Positions 1-9,006 of a DNA stretch of 64,000 nucleotides are shown here, piece after piece (positions within the stretch are counted from its first letter, which is position 1; each line of letters opens with the position of its first letter). The DNA lies in assembly GCA_003249955.1 (NCBI GenBank), contig QKHS01000080.1, positions 1-64,000 on the forward strand, in the 5' to 3' direction. The notes beneath the pieces are model-generated. The model saw nothing but the letters and a program-made list of their open reading frames with translations, was not told the origin of the DNA and did no database searches. Source of the stretch: Bacteroidales bacterium (GTDB taxonomy: Bacteria; Bacteroidota; Bacteroidia; Bacteroidales; ML635J-15). The translations under genes and the position numbers were made by a program.

Positions 1-678
1 ATATCCCTGACGTGCCGGAAAATTATGTGTAACGGTGGTCATTCCAACTCCTGATACAATAGGGGTTCCGTCCTGGAAATTCCAGAAAAAGGTATTTGTC
101 GCATCATCACAGGTATAAGCTGTACTCGGGTAAGTTCCCTGGGCAGTAAATTCTACAGGCATGGACTCACCGGCATCTTCGTCCCAGCATACATTTATAT
201 ATCCATCTCCCTGTATTGCAGGATCTGCTGAAATTATATCTACCTGTCTCGGCTGGCAAACAAAATTACAGGAAAAGGTCCCTGACCATGATGCCCCGGT
301 TGCGGTTCCCGTAAAAACAAAGGTCAGACAACCGCTTTCATTCATATTTGACGCTTGTGCAGCTATTGTACCGCCTACTGTCGAACTGTTAAAACACACT
401 AACAACGGGGCAGATGTTGAACTCCCGTCATAAATGCATAAAGATGTTCCGGAAGGAAAGCTATAGCCACCCCCGATAAAAAGTGTTACATGTCTGTTTA
501 ACGGGTCACTGGAACAGGCTGTCATTGTAAATGTCTGACCGGCACTGTAACTGCCTAACGTAAATGTTCCCGAACAGGATTCTATACTTTGGCCGTTCAG
601 GTTACTCATTACATAAGACTGGCTGAAACCGTAAACAGAAATCACGGCCAGCGCAAACATTAAAATAAACTTTTTCAT
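1..678 (-). CDS. Secreted CUB/PKD-domain protein, N-terminal part (cut by window edge)
   Basis: The ATG at 678 opens a frame that stays open to base 1 (226 codons), so only the N-terminal part is present. Residues 1-20 form a signal peptide (MKKFILMFALAVISVYGFSQ). The next ~110 residues look like a CUB domain, with Cys pairs and the typical C-x-Y-D-G segment (CIYDGSSTSAPLL). After this come an Ig/PKD-like segment with the FFWNFQDGTP core and a THNFPARQGY end, characteristic of PKD domains. Proteins of this build in Bacteroidota are usually long surface adhesins exported by T9SS, with a sorting domain at the C-terminus, which lies outside the window. It starts 7 bases after a small secreted protein gene, so the two are probably co-transcribed. 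The domain calls come from motif reading; the function as an adhesin is inference. Confidence 0.8.
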   Translation of the reverse strand, partial: MKKFILMFALAVISVYGFSQSYVMSNLNGQSIESCSGTFTLGSYSAGQTFTMTACSSDPLNRHVTLFIGGGYSFPSGTSLCIYDGSSTSAPLLVCFNSSTVGGTIAAQASNMNESGCLTFVFTGTATGASWSGTFSCNFVCQPRQVDIISADPAIQGDGYINVCWDEDAGESMPVEFTAQGTYPSTAYTCDDATNTFFWNFQDGTPIVSGVGMTTVTHNFPARQGY

Positions 679-685
679 ATCTGTA

Positions 686-1126
686 TTATTTTATTTTACT
701 GATTCTTTTATTGTTCTCTACGGCATTTTGTATTCCTTCATGAGAGGGAACAACTATTATCTTACCGGTGTCTCCGGCTCTGTAGTAACTGTTAACACTA
801 AGCTCCGATTTAATATTGTACTCCAAAGGGTTAAAATTATCCAGATCATCTTCTGTAATAACCTGATTCGGAGACAGTTCGCCGGTCTTCGGATCTATTC
901 TTTCCAACTCTATAAAGTCTATAGGTTTGTCCGGCATATCAATTATATAACATGCGCTTTCTACAAAGTAACTCAGAAAATCGTATCCGTCCTGATTTTC
1001 TGCTTTTATTCCTGCCAATGTCTGACTATCATATTTTACCAAAAGTTTGGAATCAACAGTTTGTGAAAAACATGCTGTTGCTCCTGTCAAAAAGACAAGG
1101 ACCAAAAAGATTTTTATTGTTTTCAT
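686..1126 (-). CDS. Small secreted protein of unknown function upstream of CUB/PKD gene
   Basis: A 146-residue protein with a clear signal peptide ending near CFSQ (residues 1-22). The mature part is acidic with one Cys (C59), and its C-terminus is basic (NNKRISKIK). I recognise no family. The central part has a hydrophobic segment (YFVESACYIIDMP) followed by an extended acidic region and GDTGKIIVVPS. It is the first gene of a two-gene unit with the CUB/PKD protein (7-base gap), so it may be a periplasmic partner or chaperone of that large cargo; this is inference from position only. A family search of the mature part would be needed to name it. Confidence 0.7.
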   Translation of the reverse strand: MKTIKIFLVLVFLTGATACFSQTVDSKLLVKYDSQTLAGIKAENQDGYDFLSYFVESACYIIDMPDKPIDFIELERIDPKTGELSPNQVITEDDLDNFNPLEYNIKSELSVNSYYRAGDTGKIIVVPSHEGIQNAVENNKRISKIK

Positions 1127-1338
1127 ATTCCATGGTTATTTGTAAATATTTAGTAATCAATTACATGACAGCTTGAATTGTCAAAACGTTGTATTTGTTT
1201 AAAAATAAATTATAGCTAACACCAGAAAATAATACCTATTAATAATACACAACAACTCATTAACAATATAAAAATGAAATATTGTGAGAAATAAAAAAAT
1301 TTGCCTTCTATTATTTATTCATTATAATAAAATTCCAT

Positions 1339-4300
1339 CTACTCCTCCACAAACCTGATTACCGAAATTCTTTTTTTTCCGTCCATTACAACATTAACAG
1401 GCTTTACAAACTCAACATGCCGTGCAAACTTGAGCGATTCCGAAACTTTTTGTTCCCTGATTACATCCCACTTTATAAAATCGTTGCTACCACTATGCTG
1501 AACAGTAAAATAGCCAACATTCATGGACGTTACATTATGAAAAAAATGTGAGCCCAGTGATGCATCAAGCGGAAAATCTTTAAGACTGGTTTCAACAATA
1601 ATTTTAGCATTGCATATCTGTGGCCATACAACAGGAATACCAATAAACGGATCTCTCGTTCCCCACCGCCCCGGACCAATCAGGATATATTTTCTGCCAA
1701 GTTTCATCATTTTCTCATTAAGATACTCTACTTCCCTTGCAATTTCAATAGTTTTACAATTGTCAAATACCTCAGGGTCAATATATATCATATCTGTTAT
1801 ATTTTCGACAGTCCCGTTACCCATACTGCGTTCCGAATACAGCAATATTTCAGGAAAATCAAGAGATTCCACATCAATATTATAATCGTCATCGTTACCT
1901 ACAAGAGGTTTTATCTGTAAAAGATAAAACGATGCTTTTGAGTCTTTATCTTTATTAAGGTCAACAGCATATTCTATTTCGACAGGAGACCCCATTGCTT
2001 CACGGATAATATCAAGAACCTTTGTAATCGTTTCGGCCAAAGGAATGTAGTTATACTTTAATATATTTGCAAAATTTATAACTATCGGGCCGTAAGTATC
2101 GAGACCCGGAACAATTCTTTCATTATCAAAGTCATAAACCGATGCGCAATGCTTTATTGTACCATGTTCTTTTGCTGCAGAAATATCCATACGAACCAAC
2201 CCGGCATCTTCGCCTTCGATAAGATTAATTTTCTGCTTTTTAAGATTTACTGCAAAAAACTCGACCTGAGAGGTTTTATAAATATCTTTCTGTGAATTAA
2301 TTTCTATAGTAGGATATTTCGGAGAAAAACGGAATGTACGTTCCCCTTCAACAACATAGGTACCAAGACCCACTGCAAGCACGGCAAATCCTTCGTCAGG
2401 TTTCATGTGTGATACCGGATAATAATTGTGAGATTGTGCCGTACCACTGATATGCGGATAGAAGCATTCATCGTATTTATTCCCCACAACCTCCTGAATT
2501 ACTATTGCCATTTTCTCCTCTTCAATTTTATAATTTACAGCCTCAAAGTAAGTTCGGGCAGCATTAGAATATATTGATGCATAAACCAGTTTTATTGCAG
2601 TAGTTACCTGTTCGAGCCTTACCACAATATCCTCATCATTATTAGGAAGTAAATAAGTGGCAAAAATACCTGAGAACGGTTGCATCAGAGAATCCTCGAA
2701 CAAACTGGAAGATCTTATGGCAACAGGTTTTTTAATATGCTGAAGCAGAATTTTCAGTTTTCTTTTCAGGCCGGAAGACAACTCCGATTTAACAAATATT
2801 TCTTTCAAAGCATCATAATCCTTTTGCTCAATTGTTATTTCTCTGAGTTTATTCCTTTCTATAAAATAGTCGAACTCATCTGTACCTATAATCGATGTCT
2901 TAGGAGTTGTAATATTAATTTCCGGAAACATTTTTGATAATTCAAACTGGTGTATGAGAGTGTTTATAAATGCAATCCCTCTGCCTTTTCCGCCGAGAGC
3001 ACCTGTTCCCAGACTGACAATATTTTTTTCATCTTCTATTGCCGGTTCTTCAAAAGGTACAACTTTGCCCTTGTTTTGTTCATTGCGGTGTTTATTTATT
3101 GTTTTTATAAGAAATTGTCTCAATTCCTCAACCGTTTTAAAATCCTGTGTTTTATAAGAACTGATATTCTTTGCAATCTGTATTTCGCCACGAGCCATCA
3201 GCCAAAGAGAAAAATGGTTTCTTTGTCCGTGATACAGTAATGATTCTTCCGGAATAGCTTCAAGATTCTTTTCAAACTCTTTTAATGTTTTTGCAATTAC
3301 AAGCTGCCGTCCGCTCTGGTCACGATAAACAAAGTTGCCAAAGCCAAGGTAATGGCGGATAAAACTTTTTATGTCATGTGAAAGTGTCTCCGAATTTTTA
3401 TTAATAAAGCTGGCGTTAAGCTTATATGCTTTTCTGGCATTTTCCGATTCTGAAGATTGCAAAACAATAGGTAAATCGGGATAATCTTTTTTAATATATG
3501 ATATCAGTTGAATTCCTGCATCACCGCAGCAATCCCCGGCCATAGGATAACTTACATCTGAAATCACACATAAAAGATATTCCCGGTATTTTTCATAAAC
3601 AGCTATTGCTTCTTCGTATGTTCTGGCAAGCAGAATTTTAGGGCGTGCCCGAGATTTAAGAACTTTGTACAATTCATCAACATTTGTCTCTTCTATCAAA
3701 TCTTTTGTCTGTTCAAGAATTACCTGATACAACAAAGGTAAATACCGGGAATAATATTTTGAAGAGTCTTCAACTAATAAAATAACACGAACCATCCCCA
3801 CATTAGTATCATTCTCCACATTAACCTTATCTTCCAGGTGCTTAAGCATTGTGAAAAAGATCTTGGAATCGCCGTTCCACACAAACTGTTTGTCTATATT
3901 GCTCAATAACGAAGGCTTTTCTTCAAAAACAGCAATGTCTGTATTATTATTAAGCAGCATAAAAACAGGAATATATGGAAACAAACTTTTAATCTGACGA
4001 CTTAATTCAATCGGATTTTTCTTGTCTATACCCATCATAAGTATAACCAGATCGTAATGCTTGTTTTTTAAATGATCAATTGCATCAGCATTGTCAGAAA
4101 CCCCGGTAATACGAGGTGTTGAAGTAAGATTCAAGCGATAATATTCTCCCAGAATATATTCCGAAAAGCGCCCCTCTTTCTCAATAATATAAGCATCGTA
4201 AAGATTGGCTACCAACAAAATCTCTTTTACCTTAAAAGGCATCAGATCATGATATACGTCCCTGTCGGAATTATGCCGGTTAATAAACCGGGACATAAGC

Positions 4301-4779
4301 TGGTGACTATCCTGATCGTAACCCGGAGCTACACTCTCCTGACTTTTTTTGTCCTGTTCCCTGATTATCTTTTTAGCAAGATTACTATTTATAAACCCTG
4401 AGATTATATTTGCAAGGTTATTAATCAGATCCCGTTCTTCTTTCAGAAAAGGGCCTTCATCAGCAAGAGGAAATTTCTTATTGTAAAATACTGATATTTT
4501 CCCGGAATGCCCGTCAATTGTTTCAAATATCTGGGTGAGTTCCCATTGGCCAATAATAAAATCTTTGGAAAGATACTCCTTGCCGTCATATTCAATCATG
4601 GCAAAGGTGTTTTCCGGAAACTGCCATGCATTGGGCAAAATAAGAGATATATGTTTTAAAGTTTCTTCAACAGATTTGTTTTCTTTGATTATTGCAGTTG
4701 TTGTGTTAATACACATCAGTTCTTTAAGCCGCTCCTTGCTGTCAGCAAGAATTTTGCTCAGTTTTTTATTTTCCTCCAT
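1339..4779 (-). CDS. PEP/pyruvate-binding domain protein with GAF-like and receiver-like domains
   Basis: 1146 residues. The C-terminal half (from about residue 588, SLGTGALGGKGRG) is the ATP/PEP-binding domain of the PEP synthase/PPDK family, with the diagnostic AIRSSSLFEDS and PFSGIFATY motifs. The swivelling phosphohistidine domain and the TIM-barrel PEP-utilising domain of true PPDK/PpsA are absent, so it should not run the full pyruvate-PEP reaction. Residues ~35-130 resemble a GAF sensor. Residues ~184-315 and ~331-475 look like two receiver domains: the first has no Asp at the phospho-site (DLVILMMG), the second keeps acidic residues (LLVEDS, VISDVS). A sensor-regulated phosphotransfer or nucleotide-binding role is inferred. 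Similar long proteins are known in Bacteroidota but are uncharacterised as far as I know. The gene is upstream of nothing obviously related; leuS lies 174 bases upstream on the same strand. Confidence 0.82.
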   Translation of the reverse strand: MEENKKLSKILADSKERLKELMCINTTTAIIKENKSVEETLKHISLILPNAWQFPENTFAMIEYDGKEYLSKDFIIGQWELTQIFETIDGHSGKISVFYNKKFPLADEGPFLKEERDLINNLANIISGFINSNLAKKIIREQDKKSQESVAPGYDQDSHQLMSRFINRHNSDRDVYHDLMPFKVKEILLVANLYDAYIIEKEGRFSEYILGEYYRLNLTSTPRITGVSDNADAIDHLKNKHYDLVILMMGIDKKNPIELSRQIKSLFPYIPVFMLLNNNTDIAVFEEKPSLLSNIDKQFVWNGDSKIFFTMLKHLEDKVNVENDTNVGMVRVILLVEDSSKYYSRYLPLLYQVILEQTKDLIEETNVDELYKVLKSRARPKILLARTYEEAIAVYEKYREYLLCVISDVSYPMAGDCCGDAGIQLISYIKKDYPDLPIVLQSSESENARKAYKLNASFINKNSETLSHDIKSFIRHYLGFGNFVYRDQSGRQLVIAKTLKEFEKNLEAIPEESLLYHGQRNHFSLWLMARGEIQIAKNISSYKTQDFKTVEELRQFLIKTINKHRNEQNKGKVVPFEEPAIEDEKNIVSLGTGALGGKGRGIAFINTLIHQFELSKMFPEINITTPKTSIIGTDEFDYFIERNKLREITIEQKDYDALKEIFVKSELSSGLKRKLKILLQHIKKPVAIRSSSLFEDSLMQPFSGIFATYLLPNNDEDIVVRLEQVTTAIKLVYASIYSNAARTYFEAVNYKIEEEKMAIVIQEVVGNKYDECFYPHISGTAQSHNYYPVSHMKPDEGFAVLAVGLGTYVVEGERTFRFSPKYPTIEINSQKDIYKTSQVEFFAVNLKKQKINLIEGEDAGLVRMDISAAKEHGTIKHCASVYDFDNERIVPGLDTYGPIVINFANILKYNYIPLAETITKVLDIIREAMGSPVEIEYAVDLNKDKDSKASFYLLQIKPLVGNDDDYNIDVESLDFPEILLYSERSMGNGTVENITDMIYIDPEVFDNCKTIEIAREVEYLNEKMMKLGRKYILIGPGRWGTRDPFIGIPVVWPQICNAKIIVETSLKDFPLDASLGSHFFHNVTSMNVGYFTVQHSGSNDFIKWDVIREQKVSESLKFARHVEFVKPVNVVMDGKKRISVIRFVEE

Positions 4780-4953
4780 AATTATTTTTCGCGCTGATTA
4801 TTGAGGATAAATTTAATAAATTTTCTGATAAAAAAGCCGCCGGTTTTATATTAGTGCTGTATAACATTTACAGCAAAACATATCTCCACAACAGTAGAAA
4901 CACAACTACATGAAAAATATGTAAAATAAAAAGTGAGAAAAAGTTCAACAATA

Positions 4954-7734
4954 TTATTTCACAACAATATTTACAATCTTCTTAGGAACAATAATAATCT
5001 TTACTATTTGCATCCCGTCGGTCCATTTATTGGTATTTTCATGAGCAAGAACTGCCTCCTCAATTTGCTTAACATTCATATCAAGTGGTAATTCCAGCAT
5101 AAAACGTGTTTTGCCGTTAAAAGAAACCGGATAAGAAAAACTGCTTTCAACCGTATATGCTTCGTTGTAAACAGGCCATTCTGCTTTTGTAATACTTTCT
5201 TTGTGTCCGAGCAATCCCCATAGTTCTTCTGCTATATGCGGAGCATAAGGAGAAATTAATACACAAAGCGGTTCCAGAATTTCGCGTTTGTTGCATTTGC
5301 CTAATTCGTTCGTACATATCATCATATTACTGACACCTGTATTAAACGAAAATCTTTCTATGTCGTCACTGATCTTTTTTATAGTATTATGAAGAACCTT
5401 TAATTCTTCGGCAGTTGCCTTTTCATCAGACACGGAAAATTCATTGCTTTCGTTGTGGTAAAGCCTCCAGAATTTTTTCATAAATCTGAAAACGCCTTCG
5501 ATCCCGTTTGTATCCCATGGCTTTGCCTGTTCAACCGGGCCAAGGAACATTTCGTACATTCTCAAAGTATCTGCACCATATTTCTCTACCAGATCGTCCG
5601 GGTTCTGAACGTTGTGCATAGATTTCGACATCTTCTCTACTTCCCAGCCACAATGATACTTTCCGTCATCTTCAAGTATAAATTCGGCATTTGAAAATTC
5701 CGGTTGCCAGGTTTTAAATTTATCTGTATCAAGCACGTCATTATCAACAATATTTATGTCAACATGCAATTTCTGTGTTTCATACACGTCTTTAAGATTG
5801 TATGACACAAATTTGTTTGTTCCGGTAATTCTGTAAACAAAATTTGAACGTCCCTGAATCATCCCCTGATTAATAAGTTTCTGGAATGGCTCATCTTTGC
5901 TTGTCAATCCAAGATCGAATAAAAATTTGTTCCAGAATCTTGCATAGATAAGATGCCCTGTTGCATGCTCACGGCCTCCTATATATAAATCGACATTTTG
6001 CCAGTAACTTACTGCTTTATCGGAAACAAGTTCCCAGTTATTAAACGGGTCCATATAACGCAGATAGTAAGCTGATGAACCTGCAAATCCCGGCATTGTA
6101 GATGTTTCGATACGATAACCGTCAAATGTTTCCCATTTTTTTGCTCTTGCGAGTGGCGGTTCCCCATCTTCGGTAGGTAAATATTTGTCAACTTCCGGCA
6201 ATTCGAGCGGTAATTCCTCTATGCTCATTGCATGCGGAATATTGTCTTTATAGTAAATCGGAAACGGCTCGCCCCAATAACGCTGACGGCTGAAAATAGC
6301 ATCACGCAGACGGAAGTTAATTTTTCTCTCTCCTATTCCCATCTCTGTAAGCTTTTCGTTTACTGTGGAAATTGCTGTTTTTACTTCGAGACCGTTAATA
6401 AAATCCGAATTTATCATTATTCCTTCTTTGGAATCGTACGATTCTTCCCATTCTTCAGTCGGAACAGTTTCTTCTCCCTGTTTTTTCACAACCTGAATAA
6501 CAGGCAGATTAAAATGACGTGCAAAAGCAAAATCGCGGCTGTCATGAGCCGGAACTGCCATAATTGCTCCTGTACCATAACCTATAAGTACATAATCAGC
6601 AATGTAAACAGGTATTTCCTGTCCGGTAAACGGGTTTATCGCAAAAGAACCTGTAAACTGTCCGCTGACTTTTTTCTCGGCCATACGTTCAACATCCGAA
6701 CGGTTCTTTGCCCATGTTACATATTCTTCAAGTTTTGATTTATTTTCGACAGTAGCCAGTTTTAATGCAAGCTCATGTTCCGGAGCCAAAACCATAAATG
6801 TTGCCCCGAAAATTGTATCCGGACGTGTAGTAAATACTTCTATTTTTTCATCACATCCTTTAATATCAAACACCATTCTGGCTCCTTCGCTACGTCCTAT
6901 CCAGTTTGTCTGAATATCTTTTACCGGCTCCGGCCAGTCTATTTTCTGCAGCCCGTCAAGCAATCTCTGGGCATAAGCAGTTATTCTCAAAGACCATTGT
7001 TTCATCTTCTTTCGTTCTACCGGATAACCGCCACGAACAGAAAATCCGTCAACAACCTCATCATTTGCCAGAACTGTTCCTAATTTAGGACACCAGTTTA
7101 CCGCGGTATCAGACAAAAACATCAAACGGTAACACATCAGTATTTCCTGTTGCTTCTCATTGGACATTGTATTCCATTCGTCAGCAGAGAAAGGTTCGTG
7201 CTCGCTATGAACAGCATTTATTCCATGAGAACCGGATAACTCAAAATGCTGAACAAGTATTTTTACAGGATTCGCCCTGTCTGCATCTTTGTCATAATAA
7301 TGTTTAAACAACTGGATGACTGTCCATTGTGTCCATTTATAATATTTAGGATCGCTGGTCCGGACTTCTCTGCTCCAGTCAAAAGAAAATCCGATATTGT
7401 CAAGTTGTTCACGATAACGTGCAATATTCTTTTCAGTAGTAATTGAAGGATGTGTTCCGGTTTGTATTGCATATTGTTCTGCCGGCAAGCCAAAAGCATC
7501 ATATCCCATAGGATGTAAAACATTAAATCCTTTGTGTGTTTTAAAACGGGAATAAATATCTGACGCTATATAACCCAGCGGATGTCCTACATGTAACCCT
7601 GCTCCGGAAGGATATGGGAACATATCCAAAACATAAAATTTAGGCTTTGTCTTATCAATTTCAACTTTATAAGTTTCATTGTCTTTCCAGTATTGTTGCC
7701 ACTTTTTTTCAATTTCTCTGAAATTATATTCCAT
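4954..7734 (-). CDS. leuS: Leucyl-tRNA synthetase
   Basis: A class I aminoacyl-tRNA synthetase that charges tRNA-Leu in the cytoplasm. The 926-residue protein has the HIGH motif as HVGH (residues 48-51, within [15 protein letters not shown]). It also has the CP1 editing domain ([19 protein letters not shown], then [15 protein letters not shown]) and the KMSKS loop ([17 protein letters not shown]). The C-terminal anticodon-binding and β-domain are complete. It is longer than the E. coli enzyme (~860), mainly through an insert between the zinc-like/CP region and KMSKS (around [16 protein letters not shown]), which is usual in Bacteroidota. A TTG-N19-TATTTTCG promoter sits just upstream of the ATG, implying a very short leader. 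No T-box or other leader hairpin was seen. Confidence 0.97.
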   Translation of the reverse strand: MEYNFREIEKKWQQYWKDNETYKVEIDKTKPKFYVLDMFPYPSGAGLHVGHPLGYIASDIYSRFKTHKGFNVLHPMGYDAFGLPAEQYAIQTGTHPSITTEKNIARYREQLDNIGFSFDWSREVRTSDPKYYKWTQWTVIQLFKHYYDKDADRANPVKILVQHFELSGSHGINAVHSEHEPFSADEWNTMSNEKQQEILMCYRLMFLSDTAVNWCPKLGTVLANDEVVDGFSVRGGYPVERKKMKQWSLRITAYAQRLLDGLQKIDWPEPVKDIQTNWIGRSEGARMVFDIKGCDEKIEVFTTRPDTIFGATFMVLAPEHELALKLATVENKSKLEEYVTWAKNRSDVERMAEKKVSGQFTGSFAINPFTGQEIPVYIADYVLIGYGTGAIMAVPAHDSRDFAFARHFNLPVIQVVKKQGEETVPTEEWEESYDSKEGIMINSDFINGLEVKTAISTVNEKLTEMGIGERKINFRLRDAIFSRQRYWGEPFPIYYKDNIPHAMSIEELPLELPEVDKYLPTEDGEPPLARAKKWETFDGYRIETSTMPGFAGSSAYYLRYMDPFNNWELVSDKAVSYWQNVDLYIGGREHATGHLIYARFWNKFLFDLGLTSKDEPFQKLINQGMIQGRSNFVYRITGTNKFVSYNLKDVYETQKLHVDINIVDNDVLDTDKFKTWQPEFSNAEFILEDDGKYHCGWEVEKMSKSMHNVQNPDDLVEKYGADTLRMYEMFLGPVEQAKPWDTNGIEGVFRFMKKFWRLYHNESNEFSVSDEKATAEELKVLHNTIKKISDDIERFSFNTGVSNMMICTNELGKCNKREILEPLCVLISPYAPHIAEELWGLLGHKESITKAEWPVYNEAYTVESSFSYPVSFNGKTRFMLELPLDMNVKQIEEAVLAHENTNKWTDGMQIVKIIIVPKKIVNIVVK

Positions 7735-7753
7735 TTCGCTGCGTTTTAGGCTG

Positions 7754-7783
7754 CGAAAATAGAATTTTTTTATGTATTTACAA
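7754..7783 (-). promoter_or_regulatory. Promoter of leuS
   Basis: Reading the minus strand, a TTG (end of a TTTTTG run) is followed after 19 bases by TATTTTCG, one mismatch from the Bacteroidota -7 box TAnnTTTG. The -7 box ends 20 bases before the leuS ATG, so the leader is roughly 10-15 bases. Motif match only; no start-site data. Confidence 0.5.
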
Positions 7784-7817
7784 AAATCGTCGTATAGGGC
7801 TTAAAAACGTGATGTTA

Positions 7818-8957
7818 CTAAAAAGATATTCTGACAAAAGCTCCGGCATCGGGATTATTTCCTGTTTTAATTGCAAAATTATGTAAATCACAAATGTATT
7901 TTGCAAAGAATAAACTTAACCCATACTCCCCATTTTGTTTTTTTACAGGTAAAAACGGATAAAACAACAATTCTTTTTCGAATCCGGGTCCGGAATCCGA
8001 AACCTGTAAAACTATCTTATCTGCCTCCTCGTATGTTTTTATTTCTATAAGAGATTCCTCCGGAGAATATTCTGCAGCATTTAATAATATTCCTGTAATT
8101 ATCTCTAAAAGCAATGACTTGTCTGCCTGTATATTTATACCGCCAAGAAGCATGGTTTCAACCCCGGTTTTTCTTTTCTTTATATACTTGCCGGCCATAT
8201 TTACAGCATCTCCGATAATTTTCTCAAGGTTTACCGTTTCTATACTCAATGCTGCTTCACGATCAATAAAATATTTGGTTTTTTGCTCTATAAACAATGC
8301 TGTTTTATTTTTATTGTAAACCGTATGTTCAATACTATCCAGAATCGAAGATGCCTTCTCTCCTACATTTTCAAGTTTTAACAAACTCAAAGGTGTTGAC
8401 AAAGAGTTAATAAGGTTGTTATATACTTCTGAATACATGTCGATTAATTTAGCCTGCATGACAATAGTATTCTCCAGATCTTTGGTTTTAAATAAAAACT
8501 CCCTGTGTTGCGTATTGATTTTATCGTTATAATAGGTTTCTTTTTTTTCCAGAAATGTCTTATGGTAATTTAATTTATCTCTTGTTTTTTTTAATTCAAC
8601 ATGAGTAGAAACACGCAAAAGCAGTTCATCAGCTTTAAATGGTTTGGAAATATAATCAACACCTCCGTATTCAAAACCAAGTGTTAAGCTGTCAATATCG
8701 GTTTTTGCCGTTACAAAAATAACCGGGATATGTTTCTTGTTTTCAATTTTCTTTATCCGGCGGCAGGTTTCAAAACCATCAATTCCTGGCATCATAACAT
8801 CCAGAAGAATAAGGTCAAAATCTTCCCGTTCAATAATCTGTACAGCTTCTTTTCCGTTTGATGCATATTCCACCTCATAATCATCATTAGTCAGATGTGT
8901 TGCCAGCACCTGAATGTTCTTGGGATTATCATCAACTACTAATATTCTGCTTTGCAT
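7818..8957 (-). CDS. Receiver-HATPase protein without phospho-accepting histidine
   Basis: The ATG at 8957 gives 379 residues; a TTG start three codons upstream is possible but unlikely. Residues 3-120 are a response-regulator receiver domain (ILVVDDNPKN, DLILLDVMMPGIDGFE, with Asp53 as phospho-site and K in ISKPF). A coiled-coil linker (~120-190) follows. The C-terminus is a GHKL ATPase with N box (ILLNAAEYSP), G1 box (DSGPGF) and a G2-like segment (GEYGLSLFFAKY). In the linker, where a HisKA domain would have its histidine, the sequence is INSLSTPLSLL, so there is no phospho-acceptor. It is last in an operon with two hybrid kinases (49 bases after the previous gene). A role as an output or modulating partner is inference. 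Confidence 0.85.
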   Translation of the reverse strand: MQSRILVVDDNPKNIQVLATHLTNDDYEVEYASNGKEAVQIIEREDFDLILLDVMMPGIDGFETCRRIKKIENKKHIPVIFVTAKTDIDSLTLGFEYGGVDYISKPFKADELLLRVSTHVELKKTRDKLNYHKTFLEKKETYYNDKINTQHREFLFKTKDLENTIVMQAKLIDMYSEVYNNLINSLSTPLSLLKLENVGEKASSILDSIEHTVYNKNKTALFIEQKTKYFIDREAALSIETVNLEKIIGDAVNMAGKYIKKRKTGVETMLLGGINIQADKSLLLEIITGILLNAAEYSPEESLIEIKTYEEADKIVLQVSDSGPGFEKELLFYPFLPVKKQNGEYGLSLFFAKYICDLHNFAIKTGNNPDAGAFVRISF

Positions 8958-9006
8958 AACTAACAAATTTTATTTTTATAAAAATACAAAAATTAAGGAT
9001 ATTTTA

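Noticed and set aside
161-433. 90-residue plus-strand open frame at the left edge
   Set aside because: It is antisense to the CUB/PKD gene, whose frame is open through the window edge with recognisable domains.
6232-6738. 168-residue plus-strand open frame inside leuS
   Set aside because: It is antisense to a strongly conserved synthetase, has low-complexity Phe/Tyr/Cys-rich content and no promoter or start context.
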